This document shows positions 44,017 to 54,553 of a DNA stretch of 64,000 nucleotides, one piece after another. The stretch is from Batkoa obscura (lineage: Eukaryota > Entomophthoromycota > Entomophthoromycetes > Entomophthorales > Batkoaceae): NCBI GenBank assembly GCA_030770535.1, contig JASVEC010000006.1, forward strand, positions 1,302,001 through 1,366,000, in the 5' to 3' direction. Numbering within the stretch: the first letter of the stretch is position 1; every line of letters begins with the position of its first letter. Under the pieces are notes generated by a model. That model was given only the letters and a program-made list of their open reading frames with translations. It did not search any database and was not told the origin of the DNA. Position numbers and translations under genes: made by a program.

Positions 44017-45054
44017 TTAACAAAGAGGTACCTTTAAAGGATTATTAGATATACTTCCATGAGGAGCTATACTATAGGGCCCTTTTTGACTTTGTCCACA
44101 GTTAGGGTCTTCATCAAAAGATTGACTGCAATAAACAAATTTAGTTTTTCCAAGTAATTCTTTACGCTCATAAATTTCAGCTCCTACATGGACATATCCA
44201 AAGCTTCTTGATGGGAGGTGAGCGAAAAAATCATTCATATTAGTATGACGAGTCACAGGATAGTTAGAATCTGCAATATATTGAGCAAACCCTTCATTGC
44301 CTACTCTTGGGCTCGCATAAGCAAGTACTTCAATTTGATTTTTTAACCTATTTTCTTTTAAAAAACCTTTCCATCTTAAAGAACTGACGGTGGCCATAGC
44401 AGCGCCCAAAGAAATACCAGTGACCAAAAACTTATAACCTTTATGTTTTGGATTTTTAAGCAAAGGGAGGATTATTTTTTCAGATTGTTTTTGTAAAGCA
44501 ACTGTTGCTTCATAAAAACCTCTATGAACTAAAACATTCTTTTTAGCACTGGGATATTGAATAAGTTTACAATCATAATCAATTTCCCAGTTTTTTGAAC
44601 TAACGGTGCCACGATAAGAAATCAATACTGTTTTGATAGCTGGATCAACTCCAGTTACTGCATAAAGATCCTTTTCTTCATTTCTTATAAATGAGTCATA
44701 TGAAAAAGTTTTAGAACAGATACAATTTCTGCTACGTACTGATTCTTCAGAGCATATAGGAAGTAAGGCATATTTATAATTAGAAAGAAGGCATTGGATA
44801 GTAGCAGAAGTAATGTTACGTGGCTCAGCTAATTTTTTACTAGGAACACGTTTTTCTAACAGTGGTAAATCCACAAAAGACCCACACCATTCATCTCTTG
44901 GAACAGGTTCTTTGGCAGTAAAAGTAGCATATTGTATATCCTCTATAGCTTGTAAGTCTTCATTGCTACTTTCAACAAGAGTAGTGTTTTGAGAGTTGTA
45001 AACACTAGCACCAAAAGCTAAACTTAATAAAAAGATTTTTTTAATTGAAATCAT
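44017..45054 (-). CDS. Secreted class 3 lipase
   Basis: Intronless. Starting at the second Met (45054) gives 345 residues with a clear signal peptide (MISIKKIFLLSLAFGASVYN); a Met eight residues earlier (45078) is possible but weakens it. The lipase 3 fold shows VTGISLGAAMATVSSL with the nucleophile Ser in G-x-S-x-G, YRGTVSSKNWEIDYD (oxyanion region; the RGT motif is typical), LAYASPRVGNEGFAQYI, then RHTNMNDFFAHLPS carrying the likely catalytic Asp and GPYSIAPHGSI the likely catalytic His. Eight or more cysteines suggest disulfides. Extracellular triacylglycerol hydrolysis is inferred. Family proteins are often expanded in entomophthoralean and other zygomycete fungi. The promoter side holds a nested repeat at 45149-45353. 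Confidence 0.92.
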   Translation of the reverse strand: MISIKKIFLLSLAFGASVYNSQNTTLVESSNEDLQAIEDIQYATFTAKEPVPRDEWCGSFVDLPLLEKRVPSKKLAEPRNITSATIQCLLSNYKYALLPICSEESVRSRNCICSKTFSYDSFIRNEEKDLYAVTGVDPAIKTVLISYRGTVSSKNWEIDYDCKLIQYPSAKKNVLVHRGFYEATVALQKQSEKIILPLLKNPKHKGYKFLVTGISLGAAMATVSSLRWKGFLKENRLKNQIEVLAYASPRVGNEGFAQYIADSNYPVTRHTNMNDFFAHLPSRSFGYVHVGAEIYERKELLGKTKFVYCSQSFDEDPNCGQSQKGPYSIAPHGSISNNPLKVPLC

Positions 45055-45148
45055 CTTAATTATAAAAAAGTTATACATAATATTGCTAGGAAGACGCCTT
45101 ATTTATACTATTTGTAGATTGGCCCAAAAGTATTTCTAGTACTATTAC

Positions 45149-45353
45149 AAAGCCGTTCTTTTTTCTGATCTATTTTGTTGCTTTTATTTAATAAATCTCA
45201 GATATTTTACTAAATAGGAATGTTTTTTTGGTTTCTTCACTTTTCCTATTTTTCAAGTACTATTTAAGCGGAAAGGCTATCAGTAAATTTCTTGATCAAA
45301 AAAAGATATCCCCAAATAAAGGCAACAAAATGTATCAGAAAAAAGAACGGCTT
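45149..45353. repeat. Long palindrome interrupted by a foldback element
   Basis: The arm 45149-45184 (AAGCCGTTCTTTTTTCTGAT then TATTTTGTTGC) matches the reverse complement of 45318-45353 at about 33 of 36 positions. The foldback copy 45217-45314 lies between the arms. Without it the palindrome would be about 105 bp, the size of a small hairpin element, so this is probably one element nested in another. Confidence 0.8.
45217..45314 (-). mobile_element. Foldback element nested in a second palindrome
   Basis: The left end is GGAATGTTTTTTTGG after TA and the right end is GATATCCCCA. The core reads AGTACTATTTAAGCGG. Ends are slightly eroded compared with other copies. Confidence 0.85.
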
Positions 45354-45697
45354 CCAGTAGAATCTTAACTATTTCCGACTTGAGGAATCTGGATATCTTG
45401 AATTAGTATTACCCAGCTGTACAATTGCTTGTAGAATACCAATATAATAAGACCCACTAATTAATCTTTCCATTAATCTTTTCTAATGCTGTGTAAAAAT
45501 TAGTGATGTCAACTTACAAAATAGACTAACTTATTGTTTTAAACTAGAAATAACGACTAAGTTAAATAAGAGTGATCTAACAAACATATAGCTTGGCATC
45601 AAAGCCACTTATTTTAAAATGCCTTTATATAATAAAATATTTTTATTTGGCCATCAAGTCCAAATTAAGAAGTAAGTTTTTTAGATTAATTTAAACC

Positions 45698-45742
45698 CAA
45701 GGCTTAACTTTTTTCCGATTTTAGTTTATTGCGAAAAAGGCA
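45698..45742. repeat. Dispersed repeat, copy 2
   Basis: CAAGGCTTAACTTTTTTCCG onward, matching 15572-15616 without gaps. It lies in the spacer upstream of the lipase gene. Confidence 0.45.
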
Positions 45743-46155
45743 AATTGAGAACATGAATACTAATAAAATAACAGTCATGTTTTTACGTTGAAATTATATA
45801 GTTAAAAAGTTCAGTGCTAGAGACATTGTGTTTTTGTTTTTATAAAAAACAATAAGCAAGAACCAGATGAGAAGTCGAAAAGGGGAGGAACCCCCAATTT
45901 TGAATTGCTAAAAAAATGGAAAAAATAATGAAATAGAAAACATTTTTCCTAACTTTTTTTACTTACTTTTTCATTTTGATATCATCTAGTCCTTTAAAAT
46001 TATCCACATAGTAATATTTCTTAATGGATATGCAGATAACTAAATTTAAAGATAATTTATACTTTAACGCTCTTGTTTTTAACCTTACTTTACAATAAAA
46101 TAAAACTGATTTTATTTAAGTCAATAATGTCAAATCTTAAAAGATTGATAATCTC

Positions 46156-46498
46156 AAGATATGACATTATCTCCACTGTTTTTTTGGGCCATACATAAAA
46201 TCTTCGTATCTTTACAGTTTGACCCAAACTCCTCTTCGTTTTCTTCAATTAGCCCCACCATCACCACAAGTAAGTGAGGTGCTCTCTAGGGAATGGAATT
46301 TCAATGGACTAAATTGCGCCTTTGTAATTCTTGAAAGGGAAGATAAAGCCTGGACATAATCTCTTCCCCTCGAAAGTCTATCCGCTAATGGCTTCCGTGT
46401 CCCCTAAGCTAGTTACTTAAGTATTTTAAATTTTTATTGTTGCAAGTAAAACACTTAAGGCCTCTGCCTTTCAAGAGAACAAAAAGATATGACATTAT
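46156..46498. mobile_element. GC-rich insertion flanked by perfect 15-bp direct repeats
   Basis: AAGATATGACATTAT occurs at 46156-46170 and again at 46484-46498. The 313 bp between are markedly richer in G+C than their surroundings, especially 46240-46410. The direct repeats look like a target-site duplication of the length left by LINE-type reverse transcription. An open stretch on the plus strand (QTPLRFLQLAPPSPQVSEVL, then SREWNFNGLNCAFVILERED) precedes a stop. Near the right end an inverted repeat (CTTAAGTATTTTA with TAAAACACTTAAG) could form a hairpin, and the insert ends in AACAAA. It could be a SINE, a retrocopy or a foreign fragment. Confidence 0.6.
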
Positions 46499-46781
46499 AC
46501 TTTAAATTAAATTGTTTTTCACATTTATTACTCTTTATAATCAAATAAATATCCTAAAACGTTTGATTTAAAATGTATAAATAAACAAAAATAGAATAGT
46601 ACAAATGTATCGCACTAGCTTTTATAACTACAAGCCATGAATTAGACTACAGTTGCAAAGGTAATAGATTCATTCAACTATTTATAGTCTATATTACTTC
46701 TCTAATGCTTACTTTAATTTTTTTACGTTTTAAATAAACCAAGCTGTCTTCTTTGGTGACTAATCCAGAAAAAATAACATA

Positions 46782-46882
46782 TGGGGATGTTTTTTTTGGT
46801 TTCATTACTTTTTCCATTTTTTAAGTGCTATTTGAGTGAAAAGATTGTTAGTAAAACTTTTAAACAAAAAAATACATCCCCA
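46782..46882 (-). mobile_element. Foldback element copy, full length, left of the CENP-B-type gene
   Basis: TA, TGGGGATGTTTTTTTTGG to CATCCCCA, TA; 101 bp. The core AGTGCTATTTGAGTGA has lost both CpG sites. It is inverted relative to the copy at 48575. Confidence 0.95.
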
Positions 46883-47481
46883 TATTGATAGCTTCCAAAT
46901 TACTTTTATGAAGGATATTATATTCCATATATCATACAAGAACATTAATTAATGCTATATATTAAGTGTAAGAATGAAAAAAATGTATTACGTTGATATT
47001 ACAAAAATTGAAATAGAGCCAAAATCAACTTTGTTTTATAGCATTATGGTTTAGATACTTTTAGTGTAACTATTGTCCTCTATAAAAAGAAATTATCCAT
47101 ATAATATATTGATGAGTTCTTCTGCTCATTAGCACGAATTACTAATTGATTAGAATATATTTACTATTTTTTTTGTATAACTCAAGATGATTTAAAATCA
47201 AAATTAAGTAACATTGGCGCTTTATTAGGTAAACTCATATTATATAGTTCTTTTGCGATTATATCAGATAAATAAAATGTTAAAAAATATTCATTATGAA
47301 AACAGATAGTTTTTGTTTAGTTATACTAACTATTTAGGCTATATATTATAAACCATAACTGGTCATTTAATTCAAAATTTAAACTTCTAAATTAGAAGTG
47401 ACAAAAACTCTATTATAACTTTTATAATATATATAATCTTAGAAAGTCAATACTCAAGATAATAAAATTAAGCAAAATACA

Positions 47482-48480
47482 ATGAGTTCAGATCAAGAAA
47501 GTACAAACTTACAAGTAATAATTCATTCTTGTACAAAAAAAGTACGTAAAGTATTAACCTTGGATGAAAAAGAACAAATTATTGAATTATATAAACAGGG
47601 CTATTGTCATCAAGATTTAGCAGACCAATATCGAGTAGGACGTAGCACAATAACTAAATTGTTGTTGAAACAAGAAAAAATAAATAAAACTGGACAAGAC
47701 ATAAATCAGATAAGAAAACAAAGATATCTTCTTAGTTTAGAATATCTAGAAAGAGTACTTATTGATTGTTTTTGTGATGAAGTAATCAATAATGAAGAAG
47801 AGCATCTTTATTTTAAATATAATATAACAATAGATGAGATAGTTAATAAAGCACAAAAATTAGCTATTGAGTTAGATGTTAAACAGTTTAAAGGGAGTAA
47901 TTATTGGTTTAATAAATTTCGTAGAAAGCATAATATTAAATTTCAAGATGGTACAACTTCCGATGCTATAAATAATAGCAATTTACCAACTAATATTCTA
48001 AAAAGTAATGTACCAATAGATTATGAAATTACATTAGATAACCAGATTTTTAGAGAACAATTGGGTCATTATAATAATATTAATACTGTAAATAGCTTAA
48101 ATAATATATCTTTTAATAACAACTTCATTCTTTTTAATGATTCAAATCAAAACGGTTTAACTGAATTTGGCATTAATGACTCTAATATCAATATCAACAT
48201 ATCCAGCTCCATTTCTGATATCACTTATCCTATTCAATATATACCACAACCAGTGCCTATATTCAAACCCATCTCATTGAGTACAAGTAATATTCAATTT
48301 GTATCGCAATCAGCTCCCATATGTGATCCCACATCATTAATTGTATGTCCTTTTCGCCCTATAATACAACCAGCTAATACATTTTGCTCTATCCCACCTT
48401 ACCCATGTCCTTTTCAGTATACATCACAGCCAGATAATATCAATATGTATTTTACTAATAATATTTTGAATTTTGAATAG
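47482..48480 (+). CDS. CENP-B-type helix-turn-helix DNA-binding protein without transposase core
   Basis: Intronless, 332 residues. Residues about 16-60 (VRKVLTLDEKEQIIELYKQG then DLADQYRVGRSTITKLL) form a CENP-B N-terminal/psq-type helix-turn-helix. Residues about 76-155 (LEYLERVLIDCFCDEVIN, then FKGSNYWFNKFRRKHNIKF) form the second CENP-B/Tc5-type helix-turn-helix; W-x-x-x-FRRKHNI is diagnostic. From residue 160 on the protein is Asn/Ser/Ile/Pro-rich with repeated PIxxPTSL-like units and no DDE catalytic domain. CENP-B domains derive from pogo-type transposases; fungi use such proteins as centromere or silencing factors. A domesticated DNA-binding or transcription factor is the likeliest reading. 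Inverted foldback copies lie 600 bp upstream and 95 bp downstream. Confidence 0.82.
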   Translation: MSSDQESTNLQVIIHSCTKKVRKVLTLDEKEQIIELYKQGYCHQDLADQYRVGRSTITKLLLKQEKINKTGQDINQIRKQRYLLSLEYLERVLIDCFCDEVINNEEEHLYFKYNITIDEIVNKAQKLAIELDVKQFKGSNYWFNKFRRKHNIKFQDGTTSDAINNSNLPTNILKSNVPIDYEITLDNQIFREQLGHYNNINTVNSLNNISFNNNFILFNDSNQNGLTEFGINDSNININISSSISDITYPIQYIPQPVPIFKPISLSTSNIQFVSQSAPICDPTSLIVCPFRPIIQPANTFCSIPPYPCPFQYTSQPDNINMYFTNNILNFE

Positions 48481-48574
48481 TTTGGAGTAATTAATATAGA
48501 ATTAATAGCGTGTAATTACTTATTAGGCTTGGTGTTTTTTTAAATTCTCTTTTATTAGAGTGTATGATAGTATA

Positions 48575-48675
48575 TGGGGATGTATTTTTTTATTTAAAAG
48601 TTTTACTAACAATTTTTCCGCTCAAATAGCGCTTAAAAAATGGAAAAAGTAATGAAACCAAAAAAAACACTCCCA
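48575..48675 (+). mobile_element. Foldback element copy, full length, right of the CENP-B-type gene
   Basis: TA, TGGGGATGTATTTTTTTA to CACTCCCA, TA; 101 bp. The core CCGCTCAAATAGCGC keeps both CpG sites, so it is among the best-preserved copies. Confidence 0.95.
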
Positions 48676-49809
48676 TATATTGAATGTATTAATACATTAA
48701 ATTAAAAAGTTAGATAAATTAAACTTTGTGCTTAAAACAATAGTAAAACTCCTGAACAAAAAACCCTTTAGCCTTTTCACCTTAATTATCATGTTAAGTT
48801 CTTTTTCTTCTAGTGTCTCGCTAAAGTCCTTTTTCCTACTTTAAGGCCTTTCTTAATATTTTTATTAATTCAATAAATATATCTCCACATATGTATGTCT
48901 TAAAAATTTACCTTATAAATATAGAGTTGCTTTGTTTATAGGAATAAAATCATAAAAAAATAAAAAAACAATAAAGAATTAAAAAACATAGAACAAATTC
49001 TTTAAAATATTAATTCTTTAAATTTTATTATTATTAAAAACAAAATGTAATTTATTTGAAGTTGTAAAAGTTAGAAAAACTTTAAAAATGAAAAAATAGA
49101 ATTTAACAATAATTCTTAAAATGGTTTGATAAAAAAAATTAACCGAAATTTAAGTGATAATATCAATACATCGTCTATGTATTTGATATTTTAAATACAT
49201 TTTTTAAAGCCAATTGTTTTATTGACATTACAATAGAAGCTTTTTCAATAATTTATCAACCTTCAATAATAATACTTAGAGCTATTATTCATTCCTTATA
49301 ATAATATTATTATTATTATTTAATACCTTTTATCATTTTATTTTTCTTATCATCAAAAATTCAGCTGATCAAGTGTAAAATTACACTATCAAAATGTGAT
49401 TACTTAAGCGCCTGAATCTTTGATAGATCTATCATACATTTAATTGGTCAATTTAACTTGTTAGCTCAATTGATTCCAAAGTTTTAGATCTGATACGATG
49501 ATTGGATTAAAATGAATAAACTCTTAATTTCAGGCAGCATTAATTATTGAATTGTGAAAATGAGTCATTTCTTATCAAAAGCTAGTCACACTAAACTTCA
49601 AAAGAGTATATTAACAAAAAGAAGACGATCCAGATTAAAATTAAAAATTCAATTTTTATAAATCAATTACTTATAAAAAAAATAAAAAGTTTAATCTTTT
49701 TAATTCTTTTTTAATTTATTTTAAATATTAACAACAAGAGTTAACTCTATAAATTATACATCTTCTCTCCAATCTTAACTATAGGTTATCAAATTAAAAC
49801 TCATTCAAT
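48676..49809. other. AT-rich intergenic region upstream of acetolactate synthase
   Basis: 1.1 kb without a recognisable gene. It presumably carries the acetolactate synthase promoter; I could not recognise a general-amino-acid-control (TGACTC) site with confidence. Confidence 0.5.
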
Positions 49810-51780
49810 ATGATGATAAGAAGAACCATTTTAAAAGCCAATAACTTAACTTATTTAAACAGACATCTAGCCCAATCCCTTCGTTTAAAATCCGATGCTG
49901 CTATTAAACATTCTCATAATGAACCTGAAGTTTATGTAGCACCAAGAGATAATAGGCATGCGCCACCACCTCAGCCATTGCAGCATAAACCCCAAAAACA
50001 AGTTTCATTTGTAGGTATGACAGGTGGTCAAATATTTCATGAAATGATGTTACAACATAAAGTTACCAAAGTGTTTGGTTATCCAGGGGGTGCCATTTTA
50101 CCTGTTTATGATGCTATTCATAACTCAGAACAATTTGATCTTATTTTACCTAGGCATGAACAGGGGGCTGGTCATATGGCGGAGGGGTATGCTAGAGCTA
50201 GTCGTAAGCCGGGTGTTGTTTTAGTTACTTCGGGACCAGGTGCTACTAATGTAGTAACTCCTATGCAAGATGCTTTAATGGATGGTGTACCCTTGGTTGT
50301 ATTTTGTGGTCAAGTACCAACTTCGGCTATTGGTACGGATGCCTTTCAAGAAGCCGATATTGTGGGTATTTCTCGTTCATGTACCAAATGGAATGTCATG
50401 GTTAAAGATATTAAAGAACTTCCAAGACGTATTAATGAAGCCTTTCATATTGCTACTACTGGTCGACCAGGTCCTGTTTTAGTAGATCTTCCAAAAGATA
50501 TCACAGCTTCTATTTTAAATCAACATATACCAGCAGAACCTAAAATACCTACTTTTTCAGTTAATGATTTAGATCCTACAAGAGAAGCTAATAAAAAGAA
50601 AACGATTGCACGAGTAGCTAAATTAATCAATATGTCAGAAAGGCCAGTTATTTATGCTGGTAATGGATTATTAAATTCCATTGAAGGACCCGAACTTTTA
50701 AAACAATTAGCTGAACTTGGGGATATTCCAGTAACTACTACTTTACAAGGTTTAGGTGCATTTGATGAATTAGATTCTCGTTCTTTACATATGTTAGGTA
50801 TGCATGGTAGTGCTTATGCAAACTTAGCTATTCAACATGCAGATCTTATCATTGCCCTTGGAGCTCGATTTGATGATCGAGTCACTGGAAATTTAAAATA
50901 TTTTGCACCAAGTGCTAGAAAAGCAGAAGCTGAAGGTAGAGGTGGTATTGTTCATTTTGAAATATTACCTAAAAATATTAATAAAAGTGTGCAAGTAACT
51001 GAAGCCATTGAAGGGGACGTTAAAAGTAATTTAGAATTATTAATGCCCCATATCAAAAAATCCAGTCACCCAGCTTGGTTTGAACGTATCAATGAATGGA
51101 AAAAGAAATACCCCTTTTATCATGGTTCTCCAATTGGTAAACATGGTCATTTAAAACCACAACATGTATTAGAAGAATTGAATAATCAAACATTAAACAT
51201 TAAGGATAAAGTATTGATAACAACAGGTGTTGGACAACATCAAATGTGGGCAGCACAATACTATCGTTGGCGACATCCACGTACAATGATAACTTCAGGT
51301 GGTTTAGGTACTATGGGATTTGGTTTACCATCGGCTATTGGTGCTAAAATAGCTCAACCGGATAAAATTGTTATTGATATTGATGGGGATGCTTCCTTTT
51401 GTATGACAGCTATGGAATTAGCAACAGCTGCTCAATTTAATATTGGTGTTAAAGTATTATTATTAAATAATGATTTTCAAGGGATGGTAAAACAATGGCA
51501 AGATTTATTTTATGAAGAAAGATATAGTTCAACTAAAATGTATAATCCGGATTTTATTAAACTAAGTGAAGCTATGGGTTGTAAAGCTATTAGATGTGAT
51601 AATGAAAAAGATTTGAAACAAAAAATGAAACAATTTTTGGAATATGATGGTCCTATTGTTTTTGAAGTTAAAGTGGACAAAGGGGAACACGTTTATCCTA
51701 TGGTACCCGCTGGTAAAGCATTGCATGAAATGGTACTCTCGGATGCATTGCAATTAAATGAAAAAAGTCATTTTGTTTAA
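49810..51780 (+). CDS. ILV2: Acetolactate synthase catalytic subunit, mitochondrial
   Basis: Intronless, 656 residues. The first ~40 residues (MMIRRTILKANNLTYLNRHL) are basic and Ser/Leu-rich, a mitochondrial presequence. The N-terminal thiamine-diphosphate domain has VFGYPGGAILPVYDAIH and RHEQGAGHMAEGYARA with the catalytic Glu, and SGPGATNVVTPMQDALMDGV. The FAD-linked middle domain has GNGLLNSIEGPELL. The C-terminal pyrophosphate domain shows DIDGDASFCMTAMELATAA and LLLNNDFQGMVKQWQ (the GD...NN metal site). It condenses pyruvate with pyruvate or 2-oxobutyrate in valine, leucine and isoleucine synthesis. Fungal enzymes usually carry a flavin and a regulatory partner (Ilv6), not seen here. 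Codon use is less AT-rich than in neighbours. It converges on RFT1 with a 100-bp gap. Confidence 0.97.
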   Translation: MMIRRTILKANNLTYLNRHLAQSLRLKSDAAIKHSHNEPEVYVAPRDNRHAPPPQPLQHKPQKQVSFVGMTGGQIFHEMMLQHKVTKVFGYPGGAILPVYDAIHNSEQFDLILPRHEQGAGHMAEGYARASRKPGVVLVTSGPGATNVVTPMQDALMDGVPLVVFCGQVPTSAIGTDAFQEADIVGISRSCTKWNVMVKDIKELPRRINEAFHIATTGRPGPVLVDLPKDITASILNQHIPAEPKIPTFSVNDLDPTREANKKKTIARVAKLINMSERPVIYAGNGLLNSIEGPELLKQLAELGDIPVTTTLQGLGAFDELDSRSLHMLGMHGSAYANLAIQHADLIIALGARFDDRVTGNLKYFAPSARKAEAEGRGGIVHFEILPKNINKSVQVTEAIEGDVKSNLELLMPHIKKSSHPAWFERINEWKKKYPFYHGSPIGKHGHLKPQHVLEELNNQTLNIKDKVLITTGVGQHQMWAAQYYRWRHPRTMITSGGLGTMGFGLPSAIGAKIAQPDKIVIDIDGDASFCMTAMELATAAQFNIGVKVLLLNNDFQGMVKQWQDLFYEERYSSTKMYNPDFIKLSEAMGCKAIRCDNEKDLKQKMKQFLEYDGPIVFEVKVDKGEHVYPMVPAGKALHEMVLSDALQLNEKSHFV

Positions 51781-51880
51781 AAAAAATAGAATGATATGAA
51801 ATGATTGTTGTGTTTATTATTTTTGAAAGAAAAAGCAAATTATTTAAATAAAAATATATTATAAATTAATTTATTATTAT

Positions 51881-52598
51881 TTATTCTTTTTTAACTTTAA
51901 TAAATTGATAGATTTGTTTTAAAAAGTCATATTCATAAAAATAACTATAAAATAATTAATAAAAATAATTAAAAACAATATACAAAATACTTACATAGAT
52001 AAACAAGTTGATAGAAAACAAAGTATACCGATTAATAAATGTAATGCAGCTTTATATAAAGTAGTATAACCAACAGTAATATTCGAATAATAACCTATTA
52101 TAAAACTAATAAAAAACATAGCAATCACTACTCTATGAAATCCGATCTTTTTTATCAAATCCATAAAACTAATTCTAAAATATTCAATAATAAACTTGAC
52201 TGCCCATCCGATCCTTAACGTCATATTAACACTATTGGCCACAATAATCGCATAAGATATTTGACTTACAAATTTACTTAAGGTATACCCAATTGATAAA
52301 TAAATAATAGTAAATCCAATTAAAGAAAGAGTAAATTGATTTAACTTCTTTGTTGTTGCTATAGTTTGTAAAAATGCTTCTGTAATACCATTGACACCTA
52401 ATAATGGAATATATAAACAATAAAATGATAATATATTACTTGCTAATTCAACATTCCATCCTTTACGTAAGAAGTAATACAGTAATGTGGTATAATTAGG
52501 TATAAAAAATAAGATAAATAGAGCTAATAATAGTTCAAATTTAATTAATAATTGTAATAAATTTAAAGTCACTTGTTGATTATTATTAATAGTATTGA

Positions 52599-52638
<40 letters not shown>

Positions 52639-53765
52639 TAATAGTTTTGAAAATAAATTCCTAGTAATTTCTTCAATGGGCTGATAAATTATTCTTACTA
52701 TTAATGAACCTAATAATCAAATTCCATTAACTTATTTTAACATTAAGAATTTAATATTATTTTCAACAACTTACCGTAATTAATAGCTGAAGAATAATAT
52801 CCTTTTTCGGTATTTTCTGTTAATAATATTAATAACAATTTATCTCCTTCTGTTAAGATATGTTTAATTATAGATTGAAAAAACAAACTGATACTTAATA
52901 CAATAATTTTGGGTTCAAAATAATAATATTTACTAATAAAATACAAAATTAAATTAATTAATTAATCAAATACAATATCTTACTTTTCCTCACTCAATAT
53001 TTTTTCAGGCAAAAAACTAACTTCATTTTGCTTATAAAAATACATTGCATAAAATACAAACAAGGATAATGCATAGACCAATTGGGCTATTGCAAACGCT
53101 AATATAATCAATTGATTATCCAAAAGTTTCCAAACAATAAAAAAACTTAAACAAAATAAACTTATACTTTTAAAAAATAAACTAATGCCTTCGACTTGAC
53201 TTCGAATTAAATAATCCATTTTTTGTAGTATTATTATATAATAAGGTTCACTCCAAAGTTCGATATTAGCTGATAATATATAAAGATAATAACTCCATTT
53301 GAAATATATATTCTCTTGTTTTCCTTCACATTGCTTCATTCCTATAATACTTATGGATAGTATTCCACCTATTATAATGGGTAGATAGCATAAATTAATT
53401 ACTTTTTTCTTATTTTGATTAAAATCTAAATTCAATAAACTAATTCGAAAACAATCTCTTGATAAAAATAAAATGGTGGATAACAAAAATTCATAATCGA
53501 TCATTACTTTTCCATAAATTTCACTGGATATAAAATAATAAAACGTTTGATTTAATAAAAATGATAACACTTTGGTATATAACTGTAAACTGAAAAGATA
53601 TTGAATACCTTTAATGGAAGAATGGATCAATTGATCACTGGTTTTGGAAATGCTGTTATTTACATTACTTGTTTCATTAGTTGAGTTACTCGTTATTTCT
53701 TTTATATCAGTAATTGAATTACTTATATTCTCAATCCTTTTTTTGTTTTTATTTTTATTTTTCAT
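51881..53765 (-). CDS. RFT1: RFT1, endoplasmic reticulum protein for N-glycan lipid precursor flipping
   Basis: Four exons. Exon 1 (53765 to about 52981) has a Lys/Asn/Ser-rich leader (~45 residues) then LFSLQLYTKVLSFLLNQTFY, RDCFRISLLNLDFNQNKKKV. Exon 2 carries IIKHILTEGDKLLLILLTEN (family form QILTEGERYVM). Exon 3 starts SLIVRIIYQPIEEITRNLFS, followed by an Asn tract from a trinucleotide repeat, and later GVNGITEAFLQTIAT. Exon 4 ends YEYDFLKQIYQFIKVKKE. The family has 10-14 membrane helices and belongs to the MOP/MATE-like flippase superfamily; it is needed to move Man5GlcNAc2-PP-dolichol across the ER membrane, although its direct flippase activity is disputed. It is divergent from SmD1 with 170 bp between starts. 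Confidence 0.9.
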
Positions 53766-53935
53766 AATTTAAGATCTAAAGAAAAGAAAACCAGTTCCAT
53801 AAACACGTCAAAGTTTAAAAATCCCATAACTTTCCTTTCTATCCAATTGAAATCCCAATTTCATCAGTAATTAAAGTTGATTAAAAGATTTTGAAATTAG
53901 CACTATTTTTATTGAAATTACTCAAATAAACAAAG

Positions 53936-54553
53936 ATGAAATTAGTCAAGTAATTGAAGATTATAAATTGTTATATAAAATAGTGTATTAATTGGATTGT
54001 ATATCATATAGATTTTTAATGAAATTATCCAATGAAACAGTGACCATTGAATTAAAAAATGGTACTATTGTACACGGTACTATCTCTGGTAAGTCCTTAT
54101 TTCTTTCTAACATTTTATTTCGTCAAATCAAATGATTTCTATTAAAAAACTAATACATCATTTATTCTCTTTAGGTGTTGATATGAGTATGAATACACAT
54201 TTAAAAAAAGTCAAGATTACAGTCAAGAATCGGGATCCAACTTCATTAGATAATTTAAGTTTGAGAGGCAGTAATATACGCTATTATATCTTACCAGATA
54301 GTTTACCATTAGACACATTATTGATTGATGATTCTCCTAAAAATCGTGGAAAAAAGAAAGAAGGTAAGTAGAAAATAAGGCAAGAAAATAAGGGAAAGAG
54401 TTTGATTTGATATTGGAAATGCTTTTTTGGAAAAAGATTGATTATAAATTTTTTATTAATATGATTTTTTTCTTAGTTGAAGAAACTTCCATTTCTACAA
54501 GAGGTGGACGAGGTCGTGGTCGTGGTCGTGGACGTGGTGGTCTTCGTAGATAA
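53936..54553 (+). CDS. SMD1: Sm protein D1, spliceosomal core
   Basis: Four exons (53936-53949, 54012-54088, 54175-54363, 54477-54553) give 118 residues, against 119 in human. The 14-nt first exon encodes MKLVK, joined to [18 protein letters not shown]. Sm1 motif: [20 protein letters not shown]. Sm2: [20 protein letters not shown]. The C-terminal tail is a Gly-Arg repeat ([12 protein letters not shown], then LRR), the usual site of symmetric arginine methylation. It forms the heptameric Sm ring on U1, U2, U4 and U5, and also on minor U11, U12 and U4atac snRNAs. The U11/U12-35K gene lies about 1.5 kb away. Confidence 0.96.

Noticed and set aside
45903-45946. AAAAAATGGAAAAAATAATG, like part of the foldback element
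   Set aside because: Only the A-rich right-arm motif matches; without the ends or the CGCTCAAATAGCG core it may be chance in this composition.
46408-46420. Possible Pol III A box on the minus strand of the GC-rich insertion
   Set aside because: The distance to the TTCGA-containing B-box candidate is about 23 nt, too short, and no cloverleaf can be drawn.
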